Counted from the first letter of the stretch, positions 43,216 through 53,721 are shown. The stretch: DNA of 64,000 nt from Yponomeuta sedellus (GCA_934045075.1 OW203722.1:1209001-1273000); one strand, 5' to 3'. The notes: a model not told the origin generated them from the sequence alone. Numbers and translations are program-made.

Positions 43216-43747
43216 CTCTGAGAGAAGATCTGTGCCCTACAGTATATAAGATGCATTATTAAATAACCTCATTGCAAACGGTATGCCCTGACTATTTATG
43301 TCCACTGATCTATATATACAAACCATGGGGACTCGAGGAGATTTTTGAGCAGCATTAGTTTTGTGACGAGTACACATGTCAACGCACTATAAGCTACAAC
43401 ATTTCTGCATCGCGCAAGTGAAGTGTTTCACAGACATAACATAAATATAACGTCCGGCGGACAGCAATCGGACCGGCCCTTTCCCTTTTCCCTTTGTAGT
43501 AGAAGAGCACGATCATCCGCTCTATCCTATATATACTTTCATAAAGTCATAATGGTATAAATCTATCCCCACTTCACAATCTTACTAAAATCTTCTGTCG
43601 TACCTTATCATCACGTGGCGTGTCGACCCCTTCGTTACACAAAATAGACAATCCATCCCAGCAGAACGATGGGGGTTCCCCGTCATTTGTTTCAGCCGAA
43701 ATGGAATGTGTATCGAGGAAATAGAGCGAAATTTATTGGCAAGTGTG
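43216..43747. other. No gene recognised
   Basis: No family match. Confidence 0.4.
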
Positions 43748-43856
43748 AAGCGCTTGTAGCATAGTCGAACCGAGTGATTAGAATCAATCATTCAAGTTAA
43801 GCAACAACGGGCGCGGTCAGGCGCAGGATGGGTGACTGGCCAGTGACTACCGCTAG
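43748..43856 (+). repeat. SINE A head (interrupted copy, left part)
   Basis: The 5S-like head is well preserved: caagttaagcaacaacgggc, gcggtcaggcgcaggatggg, tgac. It ends at ctaccgctag (43847-43856), which is repeated at 44261-44270 after the LINE I insertion. Confidence 0.9.
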
Positions 43857-44260
43857 TGTTATGTAAAACTTTTGCTGTTATTTGTAGTACTGTCCTGCTA
43901 TTGTTGGTATTTTATTTATGTCCTCTACATATATTGTTATGCCTATAAATGTATGTATTTATATAAAATATATATTTTTATATCACTTTCTATTTATGTA
44001 AGTATATCATTATTTGTATGTATCTATTTAGGGTTAGTACAATTATTTTCTTAATTAAGCATGTTTTATTCAAATGTATCTGAAATATTTTGATTTATTT
44101 GTACATATACTTCCTTTTCCAATATATTGCTCCAGTCCATCCAAAGGTTGTCTGGAAGAGATCACTTTTAGTGATAAGGCCGCCGTCTCTACTCTTAGGT
44201 TAAGAAATATCTGTGTAATTTCCTTTTTTATGTACAATAAAGTGTTCTCTATCTATCTAT
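43857..44260 (+). mobile_element. LINE I, 5'-truncated, inserted in SINE A with 10-bp TSD
   Basis: Target duplication ctaccgctag. The 404-bp insert is entirely non-coding 3' region (gtccatccaaaggttgtctg, gataaggccgccgtctctac), with an aataaag signal and (tatc)n tail. Gives the defined 3' terminus for the other LINE I fragments. Confidence 0.9.
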
Positions 44261-44270
44261 CTACCGCTAG

Positions 44271-44412
44271 AGGCGAGCGCTTTCGTGCTTCGCAAGGAAC
44301 GATAAGCCATTGGTGCCGGCTGTAATGTAATTGCAGTCATTAGGCCATGTCAGAGGCCTTATGGGCGGCTTGATAACTTCTAAGTAAGGCCCGCCCCTGT
44401 ATTACAATCCTC
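44271..44412 (+). repeat. SINE A body (interrupted copy, right part)
   Basis: Resumes with aggcgagcgctttcgtgctt after the LINE I insertion and stops within the cctccta region at the junction with an inverted SINE A. Confidence 0.85.
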
Positions 44413-44433
44413 CTACAATCCTCTTACAAGATC

Positions 44434-44662
44434 TGTGCCCCACTTCTGGGACACGGGTCTCTTCCTGCACCGCAGGAAGGTTAGGCCGTACTCCACTATG
44501 GAGGCCAAGTCCGGGTTGGTGGAGGATTGTAAGACAGTGACGGGCCTTACCGTCAGAAGTTATCAAGCCGCCCATAAGGCTTCCTACTTGACGTAAGTAA
44601 TAAAGACTGCCAGTAGTCGAACCGAGTGATTGATTCGCATCACTCGACTACGTCACGAGCGC
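44434..44662 (-). repeat. SINE A, inverted relative to its neighbour
   Basis: Minus orientation, from tgggacacgggtctcttcct outward; 5S part mostly deleted, leaving the 5' edge cgctcgtgacgtagtcgag. It forms a tail-to-tail pair with 43748-44412. Confidence 0.85.
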
Positions 44663-45408
44663 TTCCGAAAACCGTAAATGTGATTTATTAGAGAACACTG
44701 TTCGGGTGCATCTTGGAAAAACAAACCTTTAGGTGATCCAAAACAATCCTGAGATCTGGTTAGGAAGGTACCGTCAATAGTGGGATCTAGTTAGGTAGGT
44801 ACCATCAACCTACCTAACCAGATCCCATGAGTGCACACTGCACTTTGCTCACAAAAAAAGGCTTTTTCCACTATAATTCACCTAGTGAACACGCCGAACC
44901 CCAAACTATTTCGGTCCATTCCACTCAAAAGCTACTTCACAAATAAAGCTTCTATGTAACTTCCCACTTGGTGGCAACGCTGGCAGGCATGACGCGAGCT
45001 TTTCACAAAATTAAGTGTCGGATAAAGTGAAATTGGATATTGAGCTAGATAAACGCGTGCGAGAGACTAGACTAGACTTGCTCCGGTTTTATCAGAGCAC
45101 AGCGAGAACATGACGTTGATTGGCGTACAGTAACAGTATTTATGTTTATTACGGTGAACGAGCAAAAGTTAACCTGACTACTTCAGGTATTTATGCTGCT
45201 AACTGCTAATAATTTATATTTATTATTTTCGTTCGTAATATCATCTAAAACTAAACGAGATTAATTCTATGGAAGAGCGGAGTCACCTAGTACAGGCATT
45301 GTATGCTAAAAATGTGACTCCAATTACTATGTACCGAAAAATAACGAAGATAAAGAATAAAGATTTTTGTATTTTGTATTTTTTGTATTTGTAATGGCAC
45401 ACATAGTA
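44663..45408. other. No gene; one 20-bp-armed hairpin
   Basis: Arms 44781-44800 and 44808-44827 (tgggatctagttaggtaggt and its inverse, one mismatch, 7-nt loop). Otherwise no assignable sequence. Confidence 0.65.
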
Positions 45409-45459
45409 TAGTCTGTTAGCTTTCAGAATGTACTTTGGCCAGTATCGGATAATAATAAT

Positions 45460-45567
45460 ATTGGCCTTTTGCATCTACTTAATGAGATGATTTATACAAC
45501 GTCCAGTGGCATCTTCACTCAGACTAGATGGGCGAAGGGACCACTCGGTCGCTGTAGTGCCTGGGAC
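45460..45567 (+). repeat. Family E copy inside the palindrome
   Basis: attggccttttgcatctact, atttatacaacgtccagtgg and gggcgaagggaccactcggt, as at 50168 and 60157. Confidence 0.8.
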
Positions 45568-45767
45568 ATGGTTTTGTAGATGGTGTATATAGGCTTGCCG
45601 CTGGGCAAGCCTTTATACACCATCTACAAAACCATCGGGCTCTAGAGTAGGCTTCGGTTTTAGCCGAAAGCACACGAGTGTAATACTTCTTCTCACTATT
45701 TTAAAAAGTCATGTACAGTTAAGTGTGATATTCTATTACACGAATATGTCTGATTCTATCGGTTCTA

Positions 45768-45841
45768 CCCACGATAGCTCAGTGGGTAGAACCATGGACT
45801 CGCAAGCGGGAGCCCCAGGTTCGATCCCCAGTGCGGGCTTG
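45768..45841 (+). repeat. tRNA-like SINE C head (left arm); mirror at 46066-46138
   Basis: acccacgatagctcagtggg (A box region) and caggttcgatccc (B box) are in tRNA spacing. Acceptor pairing is poor beyond three G-C pairs, and the body of SINE C follows (caatgactttgtttaatttc). It is a SINE promoter region and not a tRNA gene. Confidence 0.7.
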
Positions 45842-46298
45842 TACCAATGACTTTGTTTAATTTCAAAGTTACGTACATTTGATTCGCAATACCACACGCT
45901 AACGGCGAAGGAAAACATCGTAAGGAAACCCGCGGCTTGGTTGGCTCCGCACGTATTGACTAGTCTTTCCGGTGGGCTAGGCCGACTAAGCTGTCAGGAT
46001 GGTATTGGTGCTGACCTATACCATCCTGACAGCTTGACTTGAAATTAAACAAAGTCATTGGTACAAGCCCGCACTGGGGATCGAACCTGGGGCTCCCGCT
46101 TGCGAGTCTATGGTTCTACCCACTGAGCTATCGTGGGTAGAACCGATAGAATCAGACATATTCGTGTAATAGAATATGACACTTAACTGTACATGACTTT
46201 TCAAAATAGTGAGAAGAAGTATTACACTCGTGTGCCTTCGGCTAAAACCGAAGCCTACTCTAGAGCCCGAGGTAAATTCTAAAAGCTAACAGACTGTA

Positions 46299-46497
46299 CG
46301 CGTGCCCACCGCGGATTGGAAATTTCAAGCGCTGAGGTATTTGAACACCTCATACACTCGGGTCTCCACACGATGTTCTCCTTACCAGCGAGTGGTATTC
46401 CAACTATAATTGCACAAACATACGAACCTGGATGAATCGAACCTGAGTCTCCCGCCTTGCAACGGCGGTAGCCCAGTGAATAGAATATAAACAGTAA
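46299..46497 (-). repeat. SINE C copy adjoining the palindrome
   Basis: Minus strand: degraded head ending in aggttcgattcatccagg, the body tatagttggaataccactcg, and the distal part cgcttgaaatttccaatccg. Confidence 0.7.
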
Positions 46498-46660
46498 AAA
46501 AACGCTTGGACAGGCTCTATTGTCAGTCTGGCTCTGGTGGTAGCTGCCCATTGCGGGAGGAAAGGCATGAATCGTGGATTTTATGCACTACATAATGTTA
46601 CGCATGGATTTTATGTATTACAAAACAAAAGTTCTAAAGCGTCAACTATACCAATATATT

Positions 46661-46808
46661 AAACTCTTTTTAATGCACTAACCCGTGCTAAGGACAATTT
46701 AAAAAAACCTATTTAGAGGCTAAAAATTCCACTCATGCCGGGATTAGAACCCGTGACCTCTGGCTATCCGTGCCAGCGCTCTTTCCAACTGAGCTAATGG
46801 GCGACTCA
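46661..46808 (-). repeat. SINE B, canonical copy with 11-bp TSD
   Basis: Minus strand: begins exactly at the tRNA-like 5' end (gcccattagctcagttggaa), B box gggttctaatc, and ends with the full tail (agcacgggttagtgcattaa). Flanked by accaatatatt at 46650-46660 and 46809-46819. Defines the standard head-to-tail form. Confidence 0.92.
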
Positions 46809-46861
46809 ACCAATATATTTTAGAGTAAATTTTCTCACACTTCTTCTTAGCGTGTGAAATT

Positions 46862-47042
46862 AAATGAAAAGGTTTTATTCAAAGTAGCGCAGAAACTGCG
46901 GCCTAATGAACGTTACAATTCAAACTAGGTGTCAATTTCAAAATCTAGATCACTTTGGAGAAAAAATGGACAAAAAAAACTCCAAAGTTAGTCTTTTCAA
47001 AGTCTTTAATTAACAGAGTTTACATAATTATTATAAAACATA
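46862..47042 (-). repeat. LINE J 3' UTR
   Basis: The longest detached 3' UTR copy, matching 38770-38910 from actttgaaaagactaac to aataaaaccttttcattt. Confidence 0.8.
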
Positions 47043-47460
47043 GAACTGATGCATTGTACTGGATTTAATTCCAGACATCATTGCCATCTAATAGTAGCCC
47101 TTTTGGCACAAAGTATCCTTAACACATTTTTTGAACCGCGTTTCAATCGTGTATCGATGGTAAGTCATCGTGGTGGTGGAATTTATCATACTCCAATCAA
47201 AAAGCGAGCCTCAAGCGCAAGAGCAAAAGAGGGCGCTGTCGCTGATTGCACCTATCTCAAATCTCCGCCACCAGACAGATGCCTGCCTCAAAGACCGCAG
47301 AGATCTTTCTCTTTGATGGCACGCATTAACTCGTGAGGCGCGTGACTAATTCTTCAGCGGCTTCAATCTCACTGAAACTTTGTGCGCGATATTTAAGCGT
47401 GCAGTGTGAGTTAGGCTGCGTACTGAGAGTAGCGGAGCGTTTGCCACATCAATCTTCAAT
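47043..47460. other. No gene recognised
   Basis: A 95-codon plus-strand frame at 47049 has no recognisable domain. Moderately GC-rich. Confidence 0.4.
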
Positions 47461-47461
47461 C

Positions 47462-47520
47462 AATCAGCCTGTACTCATCTACTGCTGGACTTAGACCTCC
47501 TCTATAGTATGCCACTTCTT
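47462..47520 (-). repeat. RTE-like 3' tail fragment
   Basis: Minus strand: gaggtctaagtccagcagta, gatgagtacaggctg. Confidence 0.55.
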
Positions 47521-47564
47521 TCAATCATCAATTGTCTTCACCAATAGTAATTAATAATCTGAGG

Positions 47565-47682
47565 GAGGGTTTCTGAGTTGAGAGTATCGCTAAGTAAAAA
47601 GTGCTGTAGTGCTGTCTTTTCGAATTTCTTAGAAAAGAGAGTGAGTATTTACTTAGTGCAATTGTAAATTCAGAAATCGGCC
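47565..47682. mobile_element. MITE K copy
   Basis: Inverted ends gtttctgagttgagag and, reversed, ggccgatttctgaatttac; interior gtgctgtcttttcgaatttc. Confidence 0.7.
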
Positions 47683-47991
47683 TTTAGTTTCAAATATTAT
47701 TATTTGACAGGCTCCAGAAAAAGACTTGTAATCGTTTGCGTTGCGGCCGAGAATATCTCCAAGTCGTCTTTGTATTGTAACGATACTTCTTTAAAATAGC
47801 TGGCCTGCGGCCCAGCCGTCCAATCAAGTTTGAATTATTTAAAGGTAATCGTTACGTTTTGTTTAGGTGTCAGTCGTGTCTAAAGATACAGCTCGGCTAG
47901 GTTTTCGATGAAAAAGTGAAAATAAAAAGAAAGTTTTGATTTAAATAAGCTGTTTTAAAGCTGTAAAGGAACGTGATTATAGGCCAATTTC

Positions 47992-48125
47992 TGAATTGAG
48001 AATTTTGCTAAGTAAATAATTAACTGTAATACTGTCTCTTAGAATTTCTCAGAAAAGAGCGTGACAGCAGTACATCACTTACGAGAGTATTTACTTAGTG
48101 AAATTCCCAATTCACAAATCGGACA
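47992..48125. mobile_element. MITE K, best copy
   Basis: Terminal inverted repeats of about 38 bp: ggccaatttctgaattgaga plus attttgctaagtaaata, with the inverse tatttacttagtgaaattcc plus caattcacaaatcgg. The interior has ctgtctcttagaatttctca and aaagagcgtgac. TA dinucleotides on both sides are consistent with a Tc1/mariner-type MITE, but TA is a weak signal in AT-rich DNA. Confidence 0.75.
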
Positions 48126-48127
48126 TA

Positions 48128-48740
48128 TGTCGTTTACGTGCACAATAAAGATTTTAATTTCGTATCCGCTAACCTTTTTCCACGCGAGCCACAGCCTAAC
48201 CCATGCAGTGGCGGGGGCTGCGCCACGTGTGTACGGAATAAATTCCCGCGCCGGGACGTAAAGACATTTTATTGTGGAGCTAAACGCGAGACAAAGTTGC
48301 CGAATTCACGGCGCCTAAAGGTAGACGCTCACCTTAGCGGTTGTGCAGAGTGAGCCAAATGTAACGAATTTCAGAAAAGACATGTTTCTTCCCTAGAATG
48401 ATACGCGAGGCAATAGAGATCCGCCGGCATCCAAATTTTAATAGAGATCGTGGTTGGAACATACCGGTAGCATGGGAACCAGTGCATGAGACCCCCTTGC
48501 TAGAAGTGTGACTGTAGAGTTAAAATTTTAATTTCAATTAATAATCAGTATTGTTTAAGTTCATGTAAAATAATTAGTTTATAAATTTAATTTTAACTTC
48601 AATTACTAATAATCAATATTGTTGACTTTATATAAAATAATTGGTTTGCCTATTTTGGAACATAACTTCATTTTTAACTTTTGTAATTTTTTCCGAGGCT
48701 ATAGTAAACTAACCGTTAATGCTTTCTAAAAGACGCCTGT
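48128..48740. other. No gene recognised
   Basis: A 48150-48310 block is GC-richer (gtggcgggggctgcgccacg). AT-rich sequence follows. Confidence 0.4.
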
Positions 48741-48860
48741 CACCTCAGTCATCCGAGACCACGGAACCTAAAAAAGTGCCGAAACGTCGGAAAATTGTAA
48801 AAAGTAGATTAAGCAACGAGCATAAATCTGTATAAAAACAGTTTTAATTATGCAAAATAT
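48741..48860 (+). repeat. Foldback element R, right half
   Basis: accacggaacctaaaaaagt, gccgaaacgtcggaaaattg and aatctgtataaaaacagttt, matching the core and right arm of 21833-21978. The left arm is missing. Confidence 0.65.
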
Positions 48861-48913
48861 ATTTAAAAGTAATTGGAAACATAAAATATACTTAATAGAC
48901 ATTATGATTTTTA

Positions 48914-48974
48914 CGCGCTCGTGGCCTAGGCAAACCGAGTGATTGGAATCAATCACTTGAGTTAAGCAACAACA
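48914..48974 (+). repeat. SINE A head fragment
   Basis: gcgctcgtggcctaggcaaa, cgagtgattggaatcaatca and cttgagttaagcaacaac: the first 60 bp only, including the 5S-like A box. Confidence 0.8.
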
Positions 48975-49017
48975 AGTAAAAAAAGCAATAAAAAGTACCC
49001 GGACCCTGCCTGCCGGC

Positions 49018-49130
49018 AATGACTAATGAACGTTGTTGAAGCGAAGGTGATCTGTGAGGATCGTGGCAAGTGGCGGTCCCTAGTCTCTGCCTACCCCTCT
49101 GGGATACAGCCGTGAGGTTATGTTAATGAT
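49018..49130 (+). repeat. RTE lineage iii 3' tail
   Basis: gaacgttgttgaagcgaagg, gatcgtggcaagtggcggtc and ccgtgaggttatgtta. A diverged 60-bp lead-in precedes it. Confidence 0.75.
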
Positions 49131-49152
49131 TTTTCTTCACAACCAAGTAATA

Positions 49153-49234
49153 GAAATAGTGCTGTCTCTTCGAATTTCCCAGAAAAGAGCGTGATAGAAC
49201 ATTTCTTACGGATTTACTTAAAAAATTCTCAGAA
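49153..49234. repeat. MITE K fragment
   Basis: gtgctgtctcttcgaatttc, ccagaaaagagcgtgataga and aaaccggcc. Confidence 0.6.
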
Positions 49235-49361
49235 ACCGGCCTATCATTGATTTGAATTTGGATTAACTTGCTTATTAAAAAAAAAATCGGATTCAAATAA
49301 ATTATATGTGTTGTGCTTGCGAAAGTTTTAGTTAAAAAAAACATAATAGGTTTTATTGCGG

Positions 49362-49765
49362 GCATACCAATGACTTTGTTTTTATAAGTTACGGACATTT
49401 GTAAAGTAATAGTAGCAATACCACTCGCTGACCGTGCAGCAAAACATCGTGAGGAAACCCTAGAAACCGTCTCCGAGGTGTTAACATACCTTTGACGACC
49501 TCTGTGGCGCAGCGGTAGAGCATCTGCCTACTATGCGAGAGGTCCCGGGTTCGATCCCGGCTCGGAACAAAACAAAGCCCCAGGTCTTGGATGTTTAGAT
49601 ATTTGTGATGTCGCTGTTTCTGGTACCCACGACACAGGGTATCCCAGTGTGGGGCCAGAAGCAATGTATGGGCCTGTATGTAAACGTTATGTTATACCTA
49701 CGCCTGCTACGTACAACGGCCCAACTATGAGGCTAAGTGCCGAAATCTCAGATCAAACTACTACA
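49362..49765 (+). repeat. SINE C body interrupted by SINE G
   Basis: SINE C runs 49362-49491 (accaatgactttgtttttat ... gtctccgaggtgttaacata) and resumes at about 49697 (acctacgcctgctacgtac ... ccgaaatctcag). The gap is exactly filled by SINE G, with an atacct duplication at the junctions. Confidence 0.85.
49492..49696 (+). repeat. SINE G nested in SINE C
   Basis: Head gacctctgtggcgcagcggt with intact A box (tggcgcagcgg) and B box (gggttcgatcc), body ccaggtcttggatgtttaga, tail (atgtt). The best-preserved tRNA-like head of this family. Confidence 0.88.
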
Positions 49766-50164
49766 TAATTATATAGGTATGTATATCACGCAGACGTTTA
49801 ATGAGTTCAAACGAAGAGAAAACTCTTACGCTAATTTGTGAATTCAGCTGTAGCGTATGGAGATGGAGAGCAGACATGCGGGTGTAAGCTTCTTTCCACT
49901 GCAAGCTACAAAGTACAATTTACTCGTACACTAGCTACAAAAAAGTAATAAATACAACCAACAAACCGACTGCTGAACAACCTACCAAGCAGGTGTGACC
50001 AACCTAGTCACCGATTCTATAACAATACGAGAGCTTAAAACGAGTACTTACTCGTATGTTAAATTGTAACGTTCCATAGTTTGAGGTACATTTCGTCTGC
50101 TTACTGCTAAAAACGAATAAATGCAGCTTCGGATGTTTTGAATAAATGCGAATTGAAACTTTAT
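49766..50164. other. No gene recognised
   Basis: No family match. Confidence 0.4.
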
Positions 50165-50410
50165 ATAATATTGGCCTTTTTGCATCTACTTAATGAGATG
50201 ATTTATACAGCGTCCAGTGGTATCTTCACTCACACTAGATGGGTGAAGGGACCACTCCGACGCTGTAGTGCCTGGGTCATGTTTTTATAGATGGTGTAGG
50301 CTTGCCCAGCACCTATACCATCCTGACAACTTAGTCGGCCTAGCCCACAGGAAAGACTAGTCAATACGTGCGGAGCCAACCAAGCCGCGGGTTTCCTCAC
50401 GATGTTTTCC
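50165..50410. repeat. Family E (plus) fused to SINE C distal body (minus)
   Basis: attggcctttttgcatctac through gtgcctgggtcatg is family E. At about 50300 it passes into ataccatcctgac...gcggagccaaccaagccgcg, the inverse of the SINE C body at 45885-46005. The same two modules are joined in the 45.5-46.0 kb palindrome. Confidence 0.75.
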
Positions 50411-51086
50411 TTCACTTTGTTTTCCTTTGAATTGAAAGTTTAAACCAAATGTTATGTCCCTGAAATAACCAAATGTACTGAAGAAAAATTGTGCATACTA
50501 GTTTCAACCTTGTAAATCATAAAGTTTTGGTTGATTTTTGTACAATATAATAGAAAAAAAATACACAATTACCGTCGAAGTATCTGCATATATTTGGTTT
50601 TACCAGAATTTCAAAAATATATAATAACTCCCTAAATCAACGCTGTATCTTGCTCTTTTAATATTTATTCTGTTCACTACCAAATCACGGTCTAATTAGT
50701 GGAAGAAATATATTCCCTTTTCCTATTTTTTTCTTGGGAATCACAACTATTTATATATTTTATCAAATTTTGATAAAACATTTTAGTATTGACATCATAA
50801 GATTTTCGTTTTTGAGAATCTACTTGCTGACTCGGTAAACGTAGTATTCAGAAATACCAAATATAAACAATAAATCATAAAAATTATTAAAACCGATTCG
50901 GAGGATTGTCAGGTTATAACAAACACTGTGATACGATTGTTTAATATATTAGATGGACTTTTACAATACAGCATCTACCTAACTAACACGACAGTGTAAG
51001 CGTATCATATTTGAAGACAGGAATGCGTGCTAGCTTTGTAAAATTTAATACTAAGATGGCAGAATCAACTCCATATCATAGCATCG
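50411..51086. other. No gene recognised
   Basis: AT-rich, no family match. Confidence 0.45.
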
Positions 51087-51533
51087 TTATCAACCCTTGT
51101 ATGTCCCCACTACTGGGTCGCGGGTCTCTTTCTGCAGGAAGGTCAGGCCATACTCCACCACGTGGGCTAAATCCGGGTTGGTGTAGGATTGTGAGACAAT
51201 GGCTTACTTCGTCGTCAGGCTATACTAGTCCACTGCTGGACATAGCCCTCCCCTAAAGAGCGCCACGTTGTGCTAGGGGGTACTTACTTACTGCTAACTT
51301 ACTGTCAGAAGCTATCAAGCCGCGTATAAGGCCTCTGACATGTCTAAACGACTGTTATTACATGATAACCGGCACCAACGGCTTAACATGCCTTGCGGAG
51401 CATGGAAACGCTCGGAAAAATGCCACTAGCGGTAGCCACAGGACAGTCACCCATCCTTCACCTGACCGCGCTTGTTATTGCTTAACTCAAGTGTTCGATT
51501 CCAATCACTCAGTTCGACTAGGCCACAAGCGCT
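51087..51533 (-). repeat. SINE A, full length, interrupted by RTE tail
   Basis: Both ends present (gcgcttgtggcctagtcgaa; gggttgataacg), with 5S-like head cggtcaggtgaaggatgggt. An insertion at about 51208-51296 splits the body. Confidence 0.87.
51208..51296 (-). repeat. RTE lineage iv 3' tail nested in SINE A
   Basis: Minus strand: gtggcgctctttaggggagg, gctatgtccagcagtggact, agtatagcctgacgacga. A cttac repeat lies on either side. Confidence 0.78.
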
Positions 51534-52314
51534 TTATAGCACACTCGTAGCTAATAGCTGCTCGCTTTACGTGCGCTGCCATCTCAATTCAAGTACAATA
51601 AAGTATGCGCGATGTTGGCACAGTCTCGGCCCGCATGATCTTGGATCGACAGGACCCATTGCTCTACATTATTTGTCGGTTTCACATCGGACGATAAACG
51701 TAACGGCACGACCTCATAAAACTGAAAATTTCATACATTTGCAACGTTCTTACAACAATCCCTTCATTGTTGCATGGATGTGTGTGTATACAGTAGGCAA
51801 TACATCAATCTTTATACATGAGTTCTCTATTCAGTTACAGTAAACTACGATTTTATGACGTAGAAAAATAGTAGAAAGTTACATTAGACTTCGATTAGCA
51901 TTCGATGGGCGCGATTAGCAGGGGACCAAAACGGGGCATACTGATTATACACAGGGTCATATTCTTTTAAATCAATCCTTCAATTCAGAGTGCTAAGTGC
52001 GAGTTTGACAGATTCAATCGAATAACTTTACTACCGCGTTAATCGAGCATTGAGTAGTGAGTATGAGTAAGTTAAAACCGTTCGAACTGGCAAAACGCTG
52101 TCACAGCACAACTCGCACTCGCGTTTATTCGTGTTTTGGCTGGTAAACGTGTTCACTTCACAACGTAAACTATTACAACTCGCACTCAGCAATTTTAATT
52201 TCCATACTTGTCGCTAGGTGGCGCTTCCTCGATGCCATAGAAATATGAGTTTACGTTAACGCGATCGAGTAGTAAAAAAACTCGCACTAAGCACTCTGAG
52301 GACTGTGACCATAC
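51534..52314. other. No gene recognised
   Basis: A 123-codon plus-strand frame starting at 51472 overlaps the SINE and has no domain. Bases 52000-52290 contain several actcgcact motifs (cacaactcgcactcg, acaactcgcactcagc, aactcgcactaagc). Confidence 0.4.
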
Positions 52315-52500
52315 ATTTTCCACTCTTCACGATCATAGGAACAATTTGAAGCGTCCTGGATACCCCTGCTGCCTTCTTTATGGCATCGGACCAGCGTATT
52401 GCTATTCATACTCTCGCCTGTCTGACCTCCAACTGGCCTAAAACGATTTGCATTCGTCGCCAAACGAAGATACGGGTGATTTGGTCACTGGTGTTCTTCA
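52315..52500 (-). pseudogene. RTE-like C-terminal fragment, frameshifted
   Basis: Minus strand: DQITRIFVWRRMQIVLGQLE, then a stop, RWSDAIKKAAG and, after a frameshift, IQDASNCSYDREEWKMYGHS. The RWSDAIKKAAG block is diagnostic for the post-RT tail of RTE-type elements. Confidence 0.65.
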
Positions 52501-52507
52501 TTTTTAC

Positions 52508-52716
52508 ATGACGACCTCTGTGGCGTAGCGGTACCGCATCTGCCTACCATGCAAGAGGTCCCGGGCTTGAATCCCGGCTGGGGACAAAAAAACCCCAGGT
52601 CTTGGATGTTTACATGTTTGTGATGTCGTTGTTTCTGGTTCCCGCAACACAGGGTATCGTAGTGTGGGGCCAGAAGCAATGTATGTGCCTGTATGTAAAT
52701 GTTATGTTATGTTATT
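52508..52716 (+). repeat. SINE G
   Basis: Head gacctctgtggcgtagcggt, B box gggcttgaatc, body and (atgtt)n tail. Confidence 0.87.
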
Positions 52717-52967
52717 ATAGGGTGCATAGACGGTGGTGAGTGAGAAGCCACGACTGTATCAGAGTCGATGCGATAGAGACGTGATTTTGAAGAAAATTGC
52801 TCAAAATCCCGTGGACAGTCTTCAGAACCAATATTTTGAGCTCAGAATAGCGAAGCAACTATCTCCAATTTATCACTAGAGGGTCTTTTAGCTTTCGTGG
52901 GCATATTAAGCGGTCACCACGTCACCTATAGGTATATACATAGACAACCTCACTTACTCGTAAATAG
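52717..52967. other. Unassigned spacer
   Basis: No family match. Confidence 0.35.
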
Positions 52968-53105
52968 ATAGATAGAGAACACTTTACACACAGATATTTC
53001 GGAAATTACACAGATATTTCTTAACCTAAGAGTACAGACGGTGGCTTTATCACTAAAAGTGATATCTTCCAGACAACCTTTGGATGGGCTGGACTAATAC
53101 ATTAG
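52968..53105 (-). repeat. LINE I 3' end
   Basis: Minus strand: tagtccagcccatccaaagg, ttgtctggaagatatcactt, then tctctatctatctat tail. Confidence 0.82.
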
Positions 53106-53295
53106 AGAAGGAAGTGTACAAAATACATCCAGACCTTTTCTGAATTTACCCTTAAGGATCATCTAAAGCTATCGAGTGTCGATCAACGCGACAGGATTGC
53201 ATCAAGTTCAAAATGTTTTCATGTGAACACTTAGGAAGGTATCAACACAAAACAGCATATCAAATAGATAGGGTTATCTTTCCTATCCAGCATCT

Positions 53296-53470
53296 ATTTT
53301 GCGGCATACCCGCGTCTCATCCGCATGATTAGGCCGGCATCCCACCGTCTCGCATTGCGATCGGCCACGATTTCAATTAGCCAAGTTAAATTGGCTTCTA
53401 CCCATGTATCGGGGCGTTCGGGTAGGTAGCTATTATCATAGACTAAGATACAGGGTAAGGAAAGACACCG
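53296..53470 (-). pseudogene. Unassigned coding-like fragment
   Basis: On the minus strand an uninterrupted 58-codon reading (no Met start) gives LVYDNSYLPERPDTWVEANL, TWLIEIVADRNARRWDAGLI and MRMRRGYAAK, then stop. Composition and continuity look like real protein, but I do not recognise the family; it could be a transposon or host gene fragment. Confidence 0.4.
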
Positions 53471-53487
53471 GATTCACTTACTCGTAT

Positions 53488-53632
53488 ATAAGGTTGTTTG
53501 GAAGAGATCGCTCTTCGCAATAATACCGCCAATTATATAACATTACTAAGATTAGTTAGAGTAGAAGAAATCATAGTTGTATTATTTATTCTAGTTGTGC
53601 AATAAAGTGTTCTCTATCTATCTATATGCCGA
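53488..53632 (+). repeat. LINE I 3' end
   Basis: ataaggttgtttggaagaga, aataccgccaattatata, aataaag and (tatc)n. Confidence 0.8.
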
Positions 53633-53721
53633 ATGCGTCCGAAGATTTATAAGGTACAGTCTTTACATGCTTTTTGTCTAGAGGATAGAGTATAGAATTA
53701 CGTAGGAACGGTCTATTCTTC

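Larger units (their letters stand above)
45409..46298. repeat. Nested palindrome built from MITE D, family E and SINE C
   Basis: Outer ends tagtctgttagctttcagaa and, inverted, ttctaaaagctaacagact are MITE D termini. Main arms 45636-45866 and 46039-46269 are 231 nt each, equal in length with only a few mismatches, and each carries MITE D sequence plus a tRNA-like SINE C head. The 172-bp spacer has its own 18-bp hairpin (45988-46005 with 46018-46035). A third hairpin with 32-nt arms (45568-45599 with 45604-45635) abuts the left main arm exactly. Confidence 0.92.

Noticed and set aside
45768..45841. Possible tRNA gene in the palindrome
   Set aside because: Pairing of the acceptor stem is weak, and the sequence continues into SINE C body and is mirrored in the other arm.
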